A DNA stretch of 64,000 nucleotides from Schistosoma haematobium (Eukaryota; Platyhelminthes; Trematoda; Strigeidida; Schistosomatidae), in contig NC_067197.1 in the NCBI RefSeq assembly GCF_000699445.3, positions 31,541,809 to 31,605,808 on the forward strand, written 5' to 3'. Shown one piece after another: positions 37,275 through 49,418 of this stretch. The number at the start of each line of letters is the position of its first letter. The stretch's first letter is position 1. The notes under the pieces are model-generated. The model saw only the letters and a program-made list of their open reading frames with translations, did not search any database and was not told the origin of the DNA. Made by a program: the position numbers and the translations under genes.

Positions 37275-40200
37275 TATAAACGCGTACAATTTGTCTTCCG
37301 ACTTAAATATCTCTATACGTCAGTTGTTAATGTCGAAATCTACAAAAAGTAAATGAATCTTAATGTCATTTCATAAGCACCTCCATATCCTTGTTTTGAA
37401 ATGTGTTTCTGGATATTATTTTACTGCATAAAAACATTGAAATACAAGTAAATATTTAGTTTTTCCATCTATTTACTGGACTGCACTAATATTGATTCAT
37501 ATTTCTGGCATTTTATTTACATGTAATCACTTATACGTAAATTTCCTGACGTGATCAAATTTGCCTGTTAGATTCTGGTCGCCTAATACTTGTGCTTGAA
37601 AACAAAGAACACAAGAACTGGTACAAGTGAAGAATCATTCACTCTAAAACGTGACGACCTTAGCCGAAAATACACTCACTTGATTATACATTAAATAAAT
37701 GTCACATACATAAAATTATAACAAAATCATATGCTGCGTGTCACGCTGAGCATAGTTACATTAATTTCATACAAAGAATATCATACTGGTTAAAGTAACA
37801 CTGAAAATGAAGCCAATGTTTCGTTGAGTATATTATTATACTGGAAATTAAACGAATATTATTTTGAATAATTCTCACACTGAATTAAAAAAGGAAAGTA
37901 ATATTCACCAACAACCAGGCTGAATTAAGAAAAAAAACGTTATCTGGGTTTTTTTTATGCCGTCATAACCATATCGAGTTCTTTTCAACAGATCTATGAA
38001 TAAGAAAATCCAATCACTGAAAAATTTTGTCTAATTTTATATCTAACATAAACTTACATTAGGAAAATGTAATTTATGTATTTAGGTTAGTATTAGAACA
38101 CTTTTGCATATTTAACTGTATGATCGATAGTTAATAATGTCTAAAGGAATAAACAATAACATATAATTATTGTTATAGGCATTTAGTAAACCACAACTGT
38201 TACGGTCATACTTCCATGCTTTTGAAATAAGACTATTGTAAACAACTATCTTTGTAGCTTATAGAAAAACAAAATGGAAATTTTACTTTGATGTAGAAAT
38301 AACAAAATGAAACAATCTAATTTGTTACTGCAATCTTCTGTGATATAACTGAAAGTAATCTATTTGAAAACAAGCTGAGTTATTTGATATTTAAGTATAG
38401 CTATCAACGACTTGTACGAAAATGTGATAAAACATTTATTAGTTGAATTATTTAGAAAGATGGTGCTGGTAGGGTGATTTGATCAGGATTTTACCAGCTG
38501 TTACTAGTTGTCAATATTCCTATTTCATTAATTACAGATTTTTAAATGGTTCCTCATTCGGTTTGTGATCAAAATTTATCTAGAAAAATAGATCCACTGA
38601 TTTTATTCGTGATGATCAGAATGATACTTCTCAGTCGAATGAATAATATATTCAGGAAAACTTCCCTTCTAAAATTAAAACTGTTGGATGTAAAAATGTA
38701 TGAGAATTATAATTATCGTAACAAATGACGACCGACTACAAAGGTAAATATATTAAATGAGATGTTTAATCTTAAAGTGTTATAATACGTTATAACCTAC
38801 ATATATCTAACAGTAAAATCCTGTATGTGATTACATATGCCTGTATCTCATGGTGTTTCTACTCTAATTCTTAATCAAATCAGGCACCTAATGATTTAAA
38901 GTTCGCACTAATTTTCATCAAAATTGTCGGGTCATAACATTATTCTTTTTCTACGCGATGTTCATCATGATTTCTTATAAAAGTATTTAATTTAACTGAT
39001 AGGTTTTAAGAATATCTTAGCGGACGTCCTTAATTTTACTAACATATACCAGTATATATACAAGAAAGACACTGTAAAATATAATATGAAAAATTCACCA
39101 TTTGATTGGAACAATAACTTGATATTTCCAAAAATAAATAATTATACTTTTTGCTTATTACAAACCGGTACCGTTTAGGTAAAGTGTATGCGATAGTGAA
39201 TTCATAGTTGGTTATAATTTTGATCATTAAAAGTGTTAACTAATATTACATAATATAAGCCGATTGTTGTAAAACTTTGTGTAAACCTTGTTTCATTATA
39301 AGAAAAGCCTTATCTTACATTTAGATCAGAATGAAATTTGTATGATGAAAAAAAGTAGTAGATAATAATGTCACAGTAAATAATCACAAGAAACTGACCA
39401 ATCTCTATGTCGACAAATACCTTTTCGGTAATGTTCATTATTTTTAGTTCTATGTCAGTATTTATACATTTACTGAACTCTGTCAGAAAGTCTTTTAATC
39501 TTTCTTTTGATGTTTACATTTTCATCTTATTCAAAATGTTATAAGCGAATACAAATTCATCCAAAACTGAGTTAATTTTAACATCTAACCATTAAATAGA
39601 TCACTAATAATACTAAACATAGATGCATGATAAATTGACTGGAACGGATTCAAAAATATTATGATAAAGTACAATCCTAAGATCAGTTTAGATCCCGTAT
39701 GTATTGCTGATCAACATTTAGATATAATAAACCAAATTAATTTTCCATAGCTTGGTACTTATCAAGAGGACATGTCTATTGATTCAGTTGAGACCATCTT
39801 GAGGAATTTCATTTTAGACAGTAGGCACAACATGCTACATGAATAAACTGAAGTAAATACAACGTGATCTCCGACCAACTTTATTAATGAGTTAGCGGCT
39901 CAATAACACTTTGATTAATCCCTCCAGCCACTTTGAATTCTTAATACCTTCTGATGAGTAGACAGAAGCTAGGACTTAATAGATGTTTACTGTTGTCTAG
40001 TTTGCAATACTTTGTAAATGACTATCAGTTCATGATAGAAAATAACATCATACTAGACATATTTTCTCAAGACACCAAGTTACATTAATGAAATTATGAA
40101 TATATACATAATTTAATATCTTTAATACTTAAAATGGTGTTTTTCAGAAAAGTACTGATCATCGTACGACAACTATGGTGTCAGTTTATGAACTTTGTTT

Positions 40201-41307
40201 ACGTTCTACTTTATTCATATGATTCAATATGACCTGTCAACCTCGACAGTTTTCATCTCGATCTATTAGAAATTGTAAACACAGAATGTCTGAACCTAAA
40301 TATACATAGTATTATGATGAACAACAGTTATAATTGTATTGTTTGTAAAATAGATACACTTCAAATTTTATTACAAATATAAATTACGATCGAAAAAAAT
40401 GATCTGAATTATACATGAATGCAACACGATAAAACACATCACAAATTTATATCAATTAGCGTAAAGGAAGAACTGCTTCGTTGTAGTATCAAACATTTCA
40501 GTAGTGTGTAATCCATACGAATAAAAACTTAAGGAATTCCAGGCATCTTAGAATACTGAATCTGATTCCTAAAAAAGTCAAGCATAACTCATTTACAATC
40601 AGTTCATACTTATAACTTCGGTAAGTTAACAAATAAGTTTTTTTTACCTTTTAGGTACTTTGCCAATTTAAAAAGAAAAATCTTGATCAACAGATATCGT
40701 TAATAGTTGCTTTCCGAAGCTTAATTTACCTAAAACACCATTCGAAACATTTCTTTAAAAAGAATTCTGTTATCTACGACAACTAAGCCTGAAATTGTTG
40801 TAAACATTCATGTGATTTTTAACACAATATTTATTTTGTCAACACACATATAAACTACAAGTAGTTCAAACATTTCTGTGTATCCTGTACAATGAAATCA
40901 TAAAAAAATAAGGACTAATTAATTTAATTAAAAGTTACCTGAATTTTTATAAAATATAGTCATATGATTTCGCCAATATTTCACTCTTCAACAATCATAA
41001 CATTCATCAACACCATGAAGTTAAACACTTAATCTTAAATACTCCTAACAGTCAGATCATTTCTATGTTGAACTCTTTTATTAAGAGACAGTTATTGTAA
41101 TACAGTAACCTGAAGAAATACACATGTTTATTGAAAGTTGTATTTTTCCTCTGTTTTATACGTGACATTGCAATTCGCTATGATATCAACTTATTAAGAT
41201 TCCATTTTCAATTTAGGCAAGTCAACAATCCCATTTTTATACAGATGAAATAAATACATTTAAATTTTCAGAAGGGATTTTGTGGAGATTGTAGTAATTT
41301 CAAGAGC
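36047..41307. other. Long AT-rich stretch with a (TA) microsatellite
   Basis: About 5.3 kb without a recognised gene or repeat, apart from (AT)n at 37219-37273. Short frames (for example 38546-38728 +) sit next to plausible splice acceptors but show no domain. Confidence 0.4.
37219..37273. repeat. (AT)n microsatellite, ~55 bp
   Basis: Uninterrupted alternating AT. Confidence 0.95.
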
Positions 41308-41458
41308 TGAGATCATGAGTCAATTAAAGCTAGACCTCCATGGGAAACCTGAAAGCACTGGACGGCCATTTCGTCCTATTTTGGGACTCCTCAGCAGTGC
41401 GCATCCAAGACCTCGCCACGCGTGATCCGAACCCTGGACCTGTCAGTCTCGCCCGCGA
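41308..41458 (-). mobile_element. tRNA-derived SINE (Sm-alpha-like), copy 9, arm of an inverted pair
   Basis: A minus-strand copy from 'tgagatcatgagtcaatt' through the hammerhead (41355-41400) to a truncated tRNA-like part ('GATCCGAACCCTGGACC', B-box region). It is cut where an inverted plus-strand 3' half begins. Confidence 0.9.
41355..41400 (-). ncRNA. Hammerhead ribozyme, type I, core and stems intact (best copy)
   Basis: The minus-strand order is GCACTG, CTGAGGA, GTCC, CAAAATA loop, GGAC, GAAA, TGGCCG, GTC cleavage triplet and CAGTGC. Stem I pairs 6/6 and stem II 4/4, and the core is complete (CUGANGA with N=G, GAAA). In stem III the only change is a U-G wobble. Stem III has no loop, as in dimeric schistosome hammerheads. 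Predicted to self-cleave after the C of GTC if transcribed. Confidence 0.85.
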
Positions 41459-41548
41459 GCGCTGAGGAGTCTCACAATAGAACGAAACGACCGTCCAGCG
41501 CTTCCAGGTTTTCCATGGTGGTCTAGCTTCAATTGACTCATGATCTCA
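41459..41548 (+). repeat. Inverted 3'-half SINE copy paired with copy 9
   Basis: Reverse-complement partner of 41308-41398 with a ~60-bp spacer. It keeps CTGAGGA, GTCT, GAAC, GAAA, CGACCGTC and CAGCGC but lacks three bases of the upstream stem I strand, so its own ribozyme is probably disabled. Confidence 0.85.
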
Positions 41549-44479
41549 GATACTGACATCTAAATTTCGATTGTTTTACGTAATAAGCTTGTGTCACATT
41601 CTACAGTCCTCAAATTATGCAACAGCAGATAAAGAGTCAGTCATACTTATGAATCATATTATGTCCAAGATTCAAACTATTTTGCTTTATCTATTTAAAA
41701 GTTATATTATTTTAACTATCCTAATAAAGCTAAAGTTTATTAGGTACTTGAAGTACTTATGGTCACATAGTTGCCTTAAATTAAAAGTGAGGAAATCAAG
41801 TTGGACTTATGTAGACTGAAATTTGCATTTCCAATTTTTGTCATAAGTTTAACTCAATAAAATCTGACTAAAACTACTGCCAAATAATAAATAGAATGAT
41901 AAACTGATCAGTAATTAGATTCGATTTCCAAAAATCGATCATTGATGTAAATCAATGAGTCATAGATTAGAACAAACAATGTTTTAATTAATCATGATTA
42001 TTTATTTTACTTCATTTAATGTTTTTCCAACAAAATATGAACTGAAATGAAAAATACAAAACGACTTGCTTAGGGATTCAATATTGAATAATAAATTAAA
42101 GTAATTGTTTGTATACTTCGTTAAATCGTTGTTGCATTGCGTCCGATAGTCTCTGGTAATAATTATGTTTCAGCCTTATTTCACTATTTCATTTAACTTG
42201 TATTTCTTTCTTACTAATTAGGTTTACTTGGCTGGATAAAATTCGAAAAATGAAAAACTAACTGGTCAATTGGTCGGTTATGAGTTAGAAACAGGATGAA
42301 TTCTGTATTGCTCAGAAACTAACAGAATCATTTCATTTATATTTGTACGTAATTTAGAATTTTTTCTGACCAGTTCGGTTAACACTAAAAAATTCGTTGA
42401 TGAAAATCTGCATAGGTTTCATTTAAACAAACGATTTGTAAACCGTTCGTATTTAAATTAAATAGTCAGTAAGTGGATTAGTTTCAGTGAAACCGCTATG
42501 TGACCCAAATTTGTAGTATTCTGACAATCAAGTGTAACCATTTAGCATCACTTGGTCCATTTGTCATAGTCCGACTTAATTATTAGATATTGATCAGTCC
42601 TACCGGTTAAAGAGCATACCTCATTGGTCAGTAGTATACCACATTGCTTCTATTGTCATACTAATCAATCATTATCAACCAGTGTTTATCACCTTTAGCA
42701 TCAATATGAATCACGAATGAATGAACAAGGAAGTGACTGAAACAGAATATATAAAATTATTCATAAGTCTACATAAATCTGTATAGTTTGAATGATCTAA
42801 CTTTTGTGTATGAGCATAATTTCAAATAAAGCGTACATTAGATTACACTGTACTCAGATTTTATGTCCATAAACGATAATAATTCCAAATGCACAATATT
42901 TAAGATCTGTTTGAACACTAAGTGTTATGATTATTACATTAGCTCTTTACAACTGATCAGAAGGATAGCTTAATGGTGAACTTATAACTATCTGTGTATA
43001 TGAGTCTAGCAATTGTCACACATAATATACCTTTTAATTATAGTAAAAATAGAAATCATGGGTAACAAGTATGCCTGTTAGCAATCAGTAATAAATTTTA
43101 ATATACATGTAACCAAGAGATAAACAGACTGTCAATTAATAAACAATAAAAAATAGCATCCATAATATGATATGATACAGCCTGAAATGAACACAAATAC
43201 CATTTTACAATTTTAACTATAGTTTCAAAGACGTATTTGAATGTTATATTCAAAACGAGTGAAAAGTAGTTTATTCTCCAAAACTTTAGTTTTTCAATGC
43301 TATTTAACATTAACTAGTTTACACAACAGTTATTTTACCTTTTCCGAAAAATCACTTCTCATTAAATGGGCTGTATTAATGATGTCTTTTTAAAGTATTA
43401 AATAAACCAATATATTTGTTTATTTGAAACTAGACATATATAAAGTAAAATTGTAAAATGTTATTCCTATTTTGGTGACTAACTATTGCAGTGTTTTAAC
43501 ATTGATGGTTGAATAAACTTCATAAAATCACTTTTGTAAATGATACACTGGGAATATAACATTTTTAGATAGAAATTTAATTTTAAGAACTTAATAGGCA
43601 TAATCATTTTCCTCTTTATAATGAATTGTGGCTTAAAATGGAATTTATTCAATAGGTGAATCCTATTTCTAACTATCGTATACATCTAGAAACAGACATT
43701 ATAATTATCAATAATATAATATAACTCAGAATATAGATGTTTAGTTGATTTTTTATTCGACTAACAGCTGACTGTCATAACATAACCATTATATCTTGCC
43801 GTTATCCAAAGAAGATGGACTTTATGATCACTCTGCTTTCGAATTACTGTAAGATATGTGACTATTCGCCAAACTAATTGTCATCTAAACATTACTGATT
43901 ATAAGATCAATGATGTGAAGACTAATTATCTATAATACACGTAAACAGCATATATTTTGTACACTCAATTTGGCTTAAAATATTGTACAAATGCAATTTT
44001 AGCTTATAATTTTACTATTTAAGGTCAGTCTTTATTACTTCATTAAGAAAATAACGTTTAGTTGGTTAGTAAACGTCAATTAAAACAAGTTCGTATAGCC
44101 ACTGAAGTGATTTAACTGAAATATAACAGTATTTTCTTCGAACTACACTTATCAACATTCAGATTGATTTTAATCAATACTTTATTGATTTAAAAATCAA
44201 TTAGATGATTTGAAGAGAAAATTAGGGGGGGGGGAAAGTTGAATCAGGCTAGGAAAAACAAATTTTTTTTTATTTATTCACAGAAACAGGGATGACAGAG
44301 AGATTTATTTCTTTTTAAATATTCACATTTCTTTTAGTTTGCTTGCTTTTACTGAAATGAAGTTATTTTTTGTTTATTTTAGAAATATGATTCATTAAGT
44401 GAATAGTGAAAAATATATGTTAAGGTAAATAAATGTACAAAACAAAAGTTTAAAATTTATTTTTGAGTTAGGATTTTGT
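41549..44479. other. AT-rich stretch, no gene seen
   Basis: No repeat or convincing exon. A 70-codon hydrophobic minus-strand frame at 43098-43310 has AT-driven composition and is not called. A run of ten G lies at 44225-44234. Confidence 0.45.
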
Positions 44480-44680
44480 GTGGGGACTGACGTCAGGCGG
44501 GAAATCGTCTAAGACAAGAGAGATCCAGACATTGTGCGGTCGAAATGTAGGACCCAGTAATGGTCTGTTTCACACACAGTAGGACATAAAGGATCAGAGT
44601 TCAATGTTAGAGAGAGTTTTTGCTGTGACCTACTGAAGAGTCTTAAAGTATGTCGAACTTATTGTACAGCATCCTCTTGG
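44480..44680. other. GC-richer island, unidentified
   Basis: A block around 'ggactgacgtcaggcgggaa' and 'cattgtgcggtcgaaatg' stands out by composition from the AT-rich flanks. It resembles retroelement-derived sequence but no family, end or duplication could be assigned. Confidence 0.3.
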
Positions 44681-44884
44681 TTTGAAATAGTTCATCAATT
44701 TATACAACTTTAGTTAGAAAACTAACTTCGAATTCTACACAATCATCAGATCAGTAAGAAATTTCTTTTTATGTAAGAATAAGTAATCAACTAAGAGGAC
44801 AGGAAAGAATAACTGCAGTGATGAGATAATTTAATCTATTTCTAAGTATTGTGAATATGACTTATGAAAAGCTTTCACAATAAA

Positions 44885-45076
44885 TTAAGGGAATAAAAAC
44901 AAATATAATTCACTGTCATTATGTCTTGGAAATTCCCATTTTGATGTTGGAAGCAAACTTGAGCAATAAGTGTTTTTGTCTATTTTTAAAAATTCAGAGA
45001 AAATGCTTTCATTATAATACACTAATCTAAATAAGCGATTAGACAAACAGCATTCAAATTCTGGCAGGTTCACTTC
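44885..45076 (-). CDS. Possible terminal exon, unrecognised
   Basis: A 63-residue frame opening at a splice acceptor ('atgacctttag', phase 0) and closing with TAA. It starts 'EVNLPEFECCLSNRLFRLVY' and looks protein-like rather than AT-driven. No donor or partner exon is established. It could be the last exon of a minus-strand gene in the less AT-rich block to the right. Confidence 0.25.
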   Translation of the reverse strand, partial: EVNLPEFECCLSNRLFRLVYYNESIFSEFLKIDKNTYCSSLLPTSKWEFPRHNDSELYLFLFP

Positions 45077-48000
45077 CTAAAGGTCATAAATTGTAAACAT
45101 GGTAGATACTATGCCTTCTAAAGGAAATGTCTACATAATTCATGCGCCATTTAAATGACCTGAGAAAGGCCTCACTTTGTAACTTTTAAGTTCAAAGTTA
45201 TGCTTTAGTTATAAAAAAGAGGTCCATTCTTACGAATTCTTTTTAATCTACACTCAATTTTTTAATGTAAAAATGATACTGGTAGGCATTGAACAAGGTT
45301 GATTAATCGACAGTTTAACTAACGTCTTGAGAATGTCATATTTCTTAAAACATTGAATAAGTTAAGTGAACAAGTAGTTATGATTAGGGTAAATTAATAG
45401 GTCTATGTCGCAAATAAGATCTATACTTCTTAAAATAAATCCACACTAGCCCTGGTTGTTTTTAAAGAGTCCCAAGCTCATATGATCGACTTGTTTTTAC
45501 ATACATGTTTTTTTACATATGGACGACCATGAACCACATTATTTGCTAAACTTAGTTCTAGATGAAGTGTAAAAGATAATCTATCTGGACGTTTCATGAT
45601 TATTGTAAGGACTGATTTTAGCACACATTAACACCGATTATTCAAAAGAAATCTCTTTAATCATTTTTCTGAGCCAAACCTCAGTTGTGTACAGAGATTT
45701 TGTAACTTTGACGCATTCAGTTAGTCAAAATATCCGCTTCCATTCATAATAATTTCATCAAAGAAACTAGAAACATTCAACATCGTTTTCTCTAGTATAT
45801 TTTAATATGTTTCAATAACGCGTGATTGACATAATGACCCAATTTTTCACACACTTAGTAGGTCACACTATCCAGCGAGATTTACACACGTAATATACAA
45901 ATAAAATAAAACGTATTTTAAGGGCGTTTGTCATTTTTCTTGCTGACCTTTTTCGAACTGCAGGTACCCTAATAACATGCAAAATGGGTATTAGTCATTT
46001 ATCCTAAAACGCATTTAGTGATGTAACATCCTTGGAAATGTTAGTCTTTGAAACATAAAATCGTAAAACTAAAATGGCAAATCGCATATTTAAGGAGCTC
46101 GTCTGTAAAAGAATATTTGAATTGGTATTAAACTTTAAGAAATCACCCTGTAAACGCATCCTTACAGATATCATGTTAAAATATGAATTATGAAGACGCA
46201 GTGTACAATATAACATATAAGTTACTTTAAATTATGGAAAAAGTCAATTACTCACTTCTGTATTGGAAAGGGTTATCGGGAAAATTCATAGTCGGTTTCT
46301 TCACAATTCTTAGACATCTGTTCTAAAACTAACCAGTTTTAAATTTTATTTAATCTGTAAAGACATTTACAGAGAGCAGAAAATGATGATGTGGGATTAA
46401 TGTCACGCAAAACAATATACTGAAAGTACGTTTACTTGGTAAGACGGATTTAATTCTCACTTTATAAAACCAGATAATTAGAGTTATGTAAAATAATAGT
46501 GCGTAATTTTACGCTCTACAACATTTCCTTTTCGACATACATTATTTTGAGTCTAATATAGATTTATCAAGATTTCTCAATTTTTACGTCTTTAAATAAT
46601 CTTTTATGCATTCACAGACCATGTTTGTATAGTTTGTTCAGTTTTTAAAGTTGGTCTTTGACGCTGTCCCATGTTTAGTCTACTTATGATCGAAGTGGAT
46701 ATATAATCAAAAGGTCATAATTGAATAAAGATTTAAGTGTAATCTGCTTAACAAGAATCAGGGTTGTTATTCCTACAAATTGCTGTTTCTGAAGTCACGC
46801 ATACAAGACGTGGTGACAAACAAACACCCTTTAAACTCAACAACCAATCACACTTATAATAGTATTTATAACTATAATCATTATGTAATGAAGAACCTCG
46901 AAAAGTCCAAACAACAACGATTGTGTAGTAATGTTTGATTTAAACCATTTCTCTTAACTGTTTGAAATGGTTTGACTTTGTTTCTCGACATTTGATTTTA
47001 GAGAAGCTTCATGTACACAAATTATCTGTAAGGCGTAGGTTAAATCTTTAGTTTTTTCAAATATAATATAAAAATAAAGTGTGTAATAGAATTATAGAAG
47101 TGTTTTCACTTTTATTTAAACTTATTTACCATTCACATTTTTAGTCACAGCTTATCAACTTTGTTTACAATATGTCTTCTGTGTTTCTCTTTTCTTATGC
47201 AGCAGAATAATTCTAAATCATTAGTGGCGGATGTCCTTCAGTCAAAATGAAACGTAACCATTACCTATTGCTAGTACGTTTGACTCCAATGAGTATTACT
47301 CACAAATTAGTAGATATTGCCTTTCGAGGCAGTTCCAATTCGACTTTAAGTAATGCTTTTTCTGTTGCGAGTCTTTAATAACGTTTCCTTAGGAACTTGT
47401 TCCTAAATTCTCAATCCATTATTTTAATTAAGAGCACGGATCAAAACCAGTCAACCTTGCGCTTTGTTGATAAATATTCACTCTATTCATTTATTTCAAT
47501 ATACTACATTTTTGTGTGTCAAAAGCCTTGCTTTTTTAACAGTGTTTCCATACTAAGCTACTGGGATTTGTTTTAAATGCTTTTGACAAGTTCTGTTTCG
47601 GTAAATGCAAATATTACTAATGATTATTATAACTTAAAGTGTTTTCCAAATGAAACTAATGATGGTGTGACATATTCGCTTCTGTTGATTAATCACGAAT
47701 GTTACACGCCAGCTATCATCGTTCGAAAGCATTGGTTAGCTGCTAATTTCAATAGTCGTGTACAAAATCAGTGTATCAGCCAAAACTCAACTACGATCAA
47801 AAACCTTCAAGCAAGTTTAGGGAAAACAAATCACTGTTAGTCAGGCTTTGCTTGAAGGCGTAGTTAAATCAAGGAAACGTTGGTAAATTTTGAAAATATT
47901 AGCCATTCAGAGAGAATGAGAAAATGAGCACCATGATCAAAAGATAAAGTTGGAAGATTCACACAACTAGCATAGATTATTAAGTTTTTGTAATCTCAAA

Positions 48001-48269
48001 ATCACTCTTCAATGTGATGACTTTAGTGAACATAAACGTTGTCTGTAGCCTAACTGATTCTTAACATTTAGCGCCGACGTTAGTAGGGACAATGTACTCA
48101 CATTGTGGTTATACGAAATGCCAGATGTTATGTAAATGAATTCCCGCTTTAACTTGATTTAACTTAACAAGAACCCTCGTTATTTTGTTGTTTTTGAACT
48201 CTGATTTAGTCTTTGGCTGTCTAGATGAATTTTTATGGTCTCAGAAGTTTTCTAAAACCTACCTTGCAT
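45077..48269. other. Less AT-rich stretch with exon-like fragments
   Basis: No repeat recognised. On the minus strand a possible short exon ends at a 'gtaagg' donor (46165 region) and another begins after 'attcttttacag' (46104 region). A plus-strand 87-codon frame starts with ATG at 47577. None is supported beyond splice-like signals. Confidence 0.3.
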
Positions 48270-49039
48270 TCAGTGCCACAACTTATTTCGGCTGAACTTC
48301 CTCAAGATATATGGTCGGTCACAAAGAAGAATGTGGTTATTCACTAGGCAGGTAATAATAGTTTTATTTACTTTACACAAAATCGTACAATTTTCCATTT
48401 TTGAAACCCAACTATTGATAATGTCTTTGATTAGAAATTGGTTCGAGTTCATATTCGTCATTTGACATTGCTCACATTTCGTATGTGAAGTATGTGCGCT
48501 CGCAAACCTATGCTCCCAGATGTTATACTTTACATCTTCCTATAGGATTCTCATGGAAACCTTCCTTCATACTACATGAAAATAGGGCTTGCCGTCAGGC
48601 TTATCTTCTGAGTATTAGAGGCATAATAAGTGTTCCTAGAATATGTCCATGATAAAATATCAGTTTTGACCATAAATCGCATGCATAATTTCAACGACAT
48701 CATATCACTTAGGTGAAAAGTAGATTGTTTTTATTTAAGTTGAATAGCTATGATATGTGATGGAAAGTTGACATGGCATTTATCTGGTTAATACAGGATT
48801 ATACTCGACGCAGTCAAAACGAAAGAAATTCGTCGATATCTGAATGCTATGTTTTAAGTTAGTTTTACGAGAGATTCCGCAGCTGTCAAAAAGTAATCAT
48901 AATCGATGAGTGAGTTCAAGTAATTACTTGAACATTTAAACGTGCACACTAAATGATTTTCAGTCTGAAACAGCTTTTTCAATGGAACTCCAAGTACAAG
49001 TCCACACGTAAAAATACAGATCTTACCTAACACATTCAT
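48270..49039 (-). CDS. Candidate two-exon gene, 146 residues, signal-like N-terminus
   Basis: Exon 1 (49039-48869) runs from ATG to a 'gtaaaac' donor in phase 0. Exon 2 (48539-48270) follows an acceptor 'atcctatag', also phase 0, and ends with TGA. The 329-bp intron has GT...AG ends. The first ~20 residues 'MNVLGKICIFTCGLVLGVPL' look like a signal peptide or anchor. Exon 2 is Cys-rich (ten Cys overall, including C-x2-C and C-x3-C spacings) and starts 'EDVKYNIWEHRFASAHTSHT'. No family is recognised. An alternative donor ('gtaaga') lies 13 bases after the ATG. It could be a small secreted or membrane protein, or a chance model. Confidence 0.3.
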
Positions 49040-49418
49040 GATTTAATGACTATTTCTTAGAAAGCCTACTCTCGTAGTCAACTAACGACACATCAAAAGT
49101 TACTCACTTAAATTCGCGTGAGTTAAAGTTAATGCAATTCGATGAAGTCAAACATATTCAAGAATGAAATAAGTAACAATCACGTGAGTGACACTAGCTA
49201 CTTGCTTTAAAAGCTCTAATCTCTTAACCAATTTCATGAGATCGAGTTTTTGATATATTTTTTAAAGTTATATTTTGCCTTTTAAAATTACACTTCTCAG
49301 TCGATTTCCCAAGCTTTCACAAAACGGGTTTCTGAGTCTAGTAACAACACACTGTGGACTCTCCTGTATTTTTTCTTCCGCAGTTGAAGCAAATAGAATC
49401 AAAGAAAGCGTTGGAAGG

